Shown here piece after piece: positions 6,156 to 9,142 of a stretch of 9,142 bases of DNA; the first letter of the stretch is position 1; every line of letters starts with the position of its first letter. The notes beneath the pieces were generated by a model, which did not search any database, was not told where the DNA came from, and saw only the letters and a list, made by a program, of their open reading frames with translations. The DNA is taken from contig JAEYRK010000040.1 in NCBI GenBank assembly GCA_023435645.1, positions 1 through 9,142 of the forward strand, written 5' to 3'. The stretch is from Bacillota bacterium (GTDB taxonomy: Bacteria; Bacillota; Clostridia; Lachnospirales; Lachnospiraceae). Made by a program: the position numbers and the translations under genes.

Positions 6156-7889
6156 ATGTTTCGTAATGCCAGAAATGATTCTGTTTCATATGCAGGTATA
6201 CCCTATGACGATATTAATTGGTATGATGTGAATGGACAGCCATTTGGGACAGCTTCATATTTCAATGCCATTATATTCGGAGATGCGAATAATATTGTAG
6301 ATACCATGGGAGCCATGGCGGTAGGCGGCAGTTTTGTCAGCCCTAGAGGATTAAGTGTTGCATATGGCAAGGATCTCAAGCTGATTGGTACCGGCTATAG
6401 CCCGAACTATGTCAGATTCCTGGTAGGGGAAAATGTTGCAATGCAAGGTCCCCTGGTAGTAATTGGCCATGTGGTGGCAGGTGGTAATTTCCACGCAGCC
6501 AGCGGTAGTACCTATATGATTGGAAAGGACGGTTCGCCAAATCAGGTACAGGAGCTGAGTATGCTATATCAGGCAGCAGGAGGAAGCCAGTATTGGAGGC
6601 CCAGTGACAGAGGAACCCATTATGCGGTATCCAGCTATGATGTTCCCCGATTTATACCTGCGAGTAGAATTGGAGCTGATGTCAGAAGGTTCTTCGAGGA
6701 TGCTGAAAATAGCATACGCTATTATCATGATTGTATCGTGAACATGGAGCCGAATGGAACGGTTACCCCACATTATCACGAACTGATTTTAAGAGGAAAC
6801 AATCCGTCACAGAATGTATTTGTGGTGGATGCACGACCAAATGGGATACTGAACAAGGAGCTGCGCTTCGAGGTTCCGGAAGGAAGCGTCAATATCGTAG
6901 TCCTTCGGACCGGTCCCCATGCACACCTGCAATATGGGTTATGGGGTGCAGAAAGATTGGCAACCCGCACGCTCTATGTGTTTGAGGATGCTACTGAAAT
7001 TCATATGGAGGTACCGGCAGATATATGGGGAAGTATCCTGGCACCTCAGGCAAAGTTCCATGGTCATCCGACCGGAGGCCGTGTCAGTGGTAATGTGGCC
7101 TTGGGTTCATTTGCAGTTAATCCAACCAGTGGTTTTGAATTCCACTTATATCCCTTTGTTGGCGGAGTTAACTGTGCAGAGGTATTACCTGCACCTCCGG
7201 AGGAGATGCCCGCCCCTGCGGTACCAGTACCCACTCCCTCCCCCGCCCCGACAGTGCCAGTGCCCGCCCCCACTCAGGAGTGCCCGGCCTGTCCGACGCC
7301 TGCACCCTGTCCGACGCCTGCACCTTGTCCGACGCCTGCACCTTGTCCGACCCCAGCGCCTTGTCCGACCCCAGCACCCTGTCCGCCTTGCCCAACCCCT
7401 GAACCTTGCCCGGAGCTTGTGGTATGTCCGAATTGTCCTGAGCCTGAGCCCTGCCCAGCCTGTCCGGAATGCCCGGCCTGTCCGGCCCCTGAACCCTGTC
7501 CGGAGCAGGTCAGGATCGAGTATAGACCCTATCCCGTCAGAGTTCCTATGCCCTGTCCTAATATCAGGATGAGAGTGGAATATCGTGAAGTCTCCTGTAA
7601 GCAGGACTGTAAGATTAAACCGGGTGTCATTTTAGGCTGTATCTGGGGATGCAGCTGCTGTGGCAACCATAGCTTTGAGGTAAAGCTATATAAAATATGC
7701 GATGAGAAAAAGGTTATGCTATATTGTGAAATGGTCAGCTGCTGTGGATGCTTTGAATTTGAAGCACCCTATGATGGTTGCTATCTTCTTGAGGTCTGTG
7801 CAGATGGACAGGGAAGAAGGAACTCTGGCTGTAAACCGGTTCTGACCTTGAAAAATGTCGGAGTATCCAGTCTGAGAGTTGAATCATAG
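6156..7889 (+). CDS. Choice-of-anchor A domain protein with Cys-Pro repeat linker and Cys-rich C-terminus
   Basis: A 577-residue protein of unknown function. Residues about 34-335 match the choice-of-anchor A pattern: FNAIIFGDANNIVDTMGAMAVGGSF near the start, a middle GPLVVIGHVVAGGNF, and the closing ADIWGSILAPQAKFHG, GRVSGNVALGSF and FEFHLYPF. A Pro-rich stretch (345-375) leads to a Cys-Pro linker (about 376-450: PCPTPA repeats, then CPECPACPAPEPCPE). The C-terminal domain (about 475-577) has CSCCGNHSFEVKLYK, CCGCFEFEAPYDGCYLLEV and many cysteines. It may be a small beta-sandwich of the Cna-B or transthyretin type, but this is a guess. No signal peptide, membrane helix or LPXTG motif is visible, unlike most exported members of this domain class. 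A spore-coat or cross-linked surface protein is possible. It is transcribed divergently from sigI, so control by SigI is worth testing. No clear promoter was found. Confidence 0.8.
   Translation: MFRNARNDSVSYAGIPYDDINWYDVNGQPFGTASYFNAIIFGDANNIVDTMGAMAVGGSFVSPRGLSVAYGKDLKLIGTGYSPNYVRFLVGENVAMQGPLVVIGHVVAGGNFHAASGSTYMIGKDGSPNQVQELSMLYQAAGGSQYWRPSDRGTHYAVSSYDVPRFIPASRIGADVRRFFEDAENSIRYYHDCIVNMEPNGTVTPHYHELILRGNNPSQNVFVVDARPNGILNKELRFEVPEGSVNIVVLRTGPHAHLQYGLWGAERLATRTLYVFEDATEIHMEVPADIWGSILAPQAKFHGHPTGGRVSGNVALGSFAVNPTSGFEFHLYPFVGGVNCAEVLPAPPEEMPAPAVPVPTPSPAPTVPVPAPTQECPACPTPAPCPTPAPCPTPAPCPTPAPCPTPAPCPPCPTPEPCPELVVCPNCPEPEPCPACPECPACPAPEPCPEQVRIEYRPYPVRVPMPCPNIRMRVEYREVSCKQDCKIKPGVILGCIWGCSCCGNHSFEVKLYKICDEKKVMLYCEMVSCCGCFEFEAPYDGCYLLEVCADGQGRRNSGCKPVLTLKNVGVSSLRVES
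7290..7379 (+). repeat. Five 18-bp tandem repeats encoding the Cys-Pro linker
   Basis: Units start at 7290, 7308, 7326, 7344 and 7362, each a close copy of TGTCCGACGCCTGCACCC and encoding C-P-T-P-A-P. The first three are nearly identical and the last two share a CCCAGC variant. Diverged CP-rich units continue to about 7505. The repeat is in frame, so copy number would change linker length and cysteine count without breaking the protein. Confidence 0.9.
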
Positions 7890-7958
7890 GTTTTACAGGA
7901 GAGGATGAGGTATTCTCCATAGTAAATTTACGAAGTCAGTAAAAAGGGATATTTCAAG

Positions 7959-8008
7959 GGGCTGTCGCACTAGCAGTTATTCAACCGCCAGTGCGCAGCT
8001 CATTTTTT
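7959..8008 (+). terminator. Intrinsic terminator formed by the IS left end
   Basis: GCTG (7961-7964) pairs with CAGC (7996-7999) and CGCACT (7966-7971) with AGTGCG (7990-7995). GC (7973-7974) pairs with GC (7987-7988) and GTT (7976-7978) with AAC (7983-7985), around a 4-nt loop. There is one bulged T and two A-C mismatches. Six T follow at 8003-8008. It is the first credible terminator after the gene ending at 7889, so the insertion appears to supply that gene's terminator. Confidence 0.65.
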
Positions 8009-8135
8009 AGGTTGTTTTTAGTAGATCTATCTTTTATATAGATAAACCCGGGTATTTTCATTAAAAATGATACACTCTAATAAGCCTATGAAATATAGAC
8101 CGCATTTCATATCTATAAGTTTTGAAACTTAAAAT

Positions 8136-8846
8136 TTAAGCTGTTTCTTTGAGCTGGAATAAGTGCGATCTCACAGCCTTCTCTGCTTAGAATTCTTTCA
8201 AGGTCCTCTTTGCGTAACCGGTTAAATAACTTTGATGTTTCAAGATTTTTAACTCGTTCCTCTAATGGGATTTTATAATTATTTCCCTTTGTACAGCTAC
8301 TTTTATGTGGACAACCACTGCAATCCTCACAGGTGTAGATGGTTTTCTCACTCTGATACCCGGTTGTGCTTTTCCTCTTTATTACTTTGCTTACAGTAAG
8401 CTTTTTATTGTTTTTGCAGAGGCTGAAATTTCACCAAGGTTATGGAGAAAGTTTGTCATCTCAGCTAGAATCCGTTCAGAACACGGGGCAAAGTGAATGC
8501 TTCTGAATCTGGCGAATGTTGCGTGGTCGGGGACTGGTGAATTCTCAAGAAGGTACATGAAGTTAATATCACGGTGGCAGGAGGTTTCCATAGCCCGTGA
8601 CGAATAATTATGGTTTATGCAAGAATAGAGTACAATCTTCAGCATCTGATGTGGTGTTGCTTGATTTTCCTGAATACGGGAATAAGTCGCATACAAATCT
8701 TCTAAATCCATCTCCTCTACAAACTGACTTAGCAAACGCACCGAATCATTCTCTCGTATTATACAATCGATATTTAATGGAAGTATTAATTGATAAAATC
8801 TTTGATTTACAGTATAATCTTTGAGTAAAATATTTTGTATTGGCAT
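8136..8846 (-). pseudogene. Degenerate IS1182-family transposase (deleted and frameshifted)
   Basis: Three transposase pieces remain in order. From ATG 8846 to about 8403, an intact N-terminus (MPIQNILLKDYTVNQ..., RLLSQFVEEMDLEDLYATYSR, SSRAMETSCHRDINFMYLLE, PDHATFARFR, ending NLGEIS) matches the DUF772-type N-terminal domain; the frame then runs into a stop at 8391. In a second frame, about 8381-8172, comes the late Cys cluster (IYTCEDCSGCPHKSSC) and LRKEDLERILSREG. In the first frame again, HLFQLKETA ends at stop 8136-8138, a typical family C-terminus. The block after GEIS, which would hold the catalytic DDE residues, is missing, as is most of the region before the C-terminus. The product cannot transpose; the ends might still be moved by a complete copy elsewhere. 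Confidence 0.85.
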
Positions 8847-8860
8847 ACTGATATTTTACC

Positions 8861-8900
8861 ATAAATCCCAAGCTTTTCGAAGTCTGGGATTTATTTTTGT
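8861..8900 (+). terminator. Hairpin with TTCG loop inside the IS right end
   Basis: ATAAATCCCA (8861-8870) pairs perfectly with TGGGATTTAT (8885-8894). After one mismatch, four more pairs close a TTCG loop (8876-8879). On the plus strand five T follow (8895-8899), so it could stop plus-strand transcription. On the minus strand it lies just upstream of the transposase start. In insertion sequences such hairpins shield the transposase from outside transcription, which is the likely former role here. Confidence 0.55.
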
Positions 8901-8933
8901 CACAAAAAAGAGGCAGCGCCAACAATGACATAA

Positions 8934-9142
8934 ATGTTTATCACATCAGTCATTAAAAAAGAATAGCGTGTGACTATCAATCCATAAAGAGACCGTTTGC
9001 CGCCATCGGTACTTGGGTTGTGGCAGATGCCTTTCTCTGTCACAACCTTATGTACCGCTATGTGCGGCAATCGAGTGAGAACGTGTCTCTGTTGGATTAA
9101 TAGTCACACGCTATTCATGTAAATCTAATCTGTGATAAACAT
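8934..9142. repeat. Long imperfect palindrome (209 nt), MITE-like element or structured RNA
   Basis: ATGTTTATCACA (8934-8945) is the exact reverse complement of TGTGATAAACAT (9131-9142). Inside, 8961-8977 pairs with 9100-9116 (17 bp perfect, GAATAGCGTGTGACTAT), 8979-8984 with 9093-9098, 8988-8993 with 9085-9090, and 8994-8996 with 9081-9083. Further in, 8997-9003 pairs with 9064-9070, 9007-9012 with 9052-9057, 9016-9022 with 9041-9047 and 9023-9027 with 9036-9040, closing an 8-nt loop. That is about 69 base pairs. A 10-nt stretch (9071-9080) on the right arm is unpaired. No reading frame of note crosses it. The sequence ends at the window edge, so flanking duplications cannot be checked. Confidence 0.85.

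Larger units (their letters stand above)
7958..8920. mobile_element. Internally deleted IS1182-family insertion sequence remnant
   Basis: The left end reads GGGGCTGTCGCAC (7958-7970), a sequence typical of IS1182-type termini. The opposite end, read on the minus strand from 8920, is GGCGCTGCCTC, matching 8 of the first 11 bases. The span is about 0.96 kb, well short of the usual 1.5-1.9 kb, and the transposase inside is broken. Hairpins sit just inside both ends. No convincing target-site duplication is visible (TTTCAA outside the left end, AACAAT outside the right). It inserted about 68 bases after the stop of the Cys-rich gene. End coordinates are approximate by a few bases. Confidence 0.7.

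Noticed and set aside
6919..7572. A 217-residue plus-strand frame with RPVRRLHPVRRL-type repeats
   Set aside because: It lies inside the choice-of-anchor gene in another frame. The Arg-rich pattern is only the frame-shifted Cys-Pro repeat, and there is no ribosome site.
7898..7918. GGAGA and TCTCC short inverted repeat after the Cys-rich gene
   Set aside because: The stem is only 5 bp with an 11-nt-plus loop and no T-run, too weak to call a terminator.
8305..8496. A 63-residue plus-strand open frame over the IS remnant
   Set aside because: It is antisense to recognisable transposase pieces, lacks a ribosome site and resembles no known protein.
8746..8931. A 61-residue minus-strand frame at the IS right end
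   Set aside because: It overlaps the transposase N-terminus out of frame and runs through the terminal hairpin; it has no domain or start signal.

Overview
The window looks like chromosomal DNA from a clostridial Firmicute, most likely a Lachnospiraceae-type organism. The pointers are strong AGGAGG ribosome binding sites, AT-rich intergenic DNA, a KtrAB-type potassium transporter, a SigI/RsgI pair and an IS1182-type transposase remnant. This placement is inference from gene content, not a database match.

Positions 1-3820 (+ strand) form an ion-transport block. It opens with the last 66 residues of a KtrA-type RCK regulator. A short hairpin and a good sigma-A-like promoter follow, then three closely spaced genes: a CNNM/CorC-type membrane protein with paired CBS domains, the potassium channel subunit KtrB, and a second, complete KtrA. 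KtrA gates KtrB in response to nucleotides. The block ends at a hairpin between convergent genes.

Positions 3892-5960 (- strand) hold sigI and rsgI with a 4-nt ATGA overlap. SigI is an alternative sigma factor. RsgI is its membrane anti-sigma factor, with an Asn-Pro self-cleavage motif (DVNPS) and a long disordered extracellular tail built from 11-residue GPGN-type repeats, including a perfect 66-bp duplication. This arrangement fits a cell-wall or surface stress sensor.

Divergently transcribed from sigI, positions 6156-7889 encode a 577-residue protein. It has a choice-of-anchor A type domain, a Cys-Pro repeat linker (PCPTPA units) and a Cys-rich C-terminal domain, with no visible signal peptide. 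A surface or spore-coat role is possible but unproven.

Positions 7958-8920 are a decayed, internally deleted IS1182-family element. Its left end forms a hairpin with a T-tract that probably terminates the upstream gene. Only the transposase N-terminus, a Cys cluster and the last few residues remain, in shifting frames.

From 8934 to the end (9142) the DNA is one long imperfect palindrome. Perfect 12-bp ends enclose a 17-bp perfect inner stem and several further stems, for roughly 69 base pairs in a 209-nt fold. It carries no gene and resembles a miniature inverted-repeat element or a long structured RNA. It is the least explained feature in the window.
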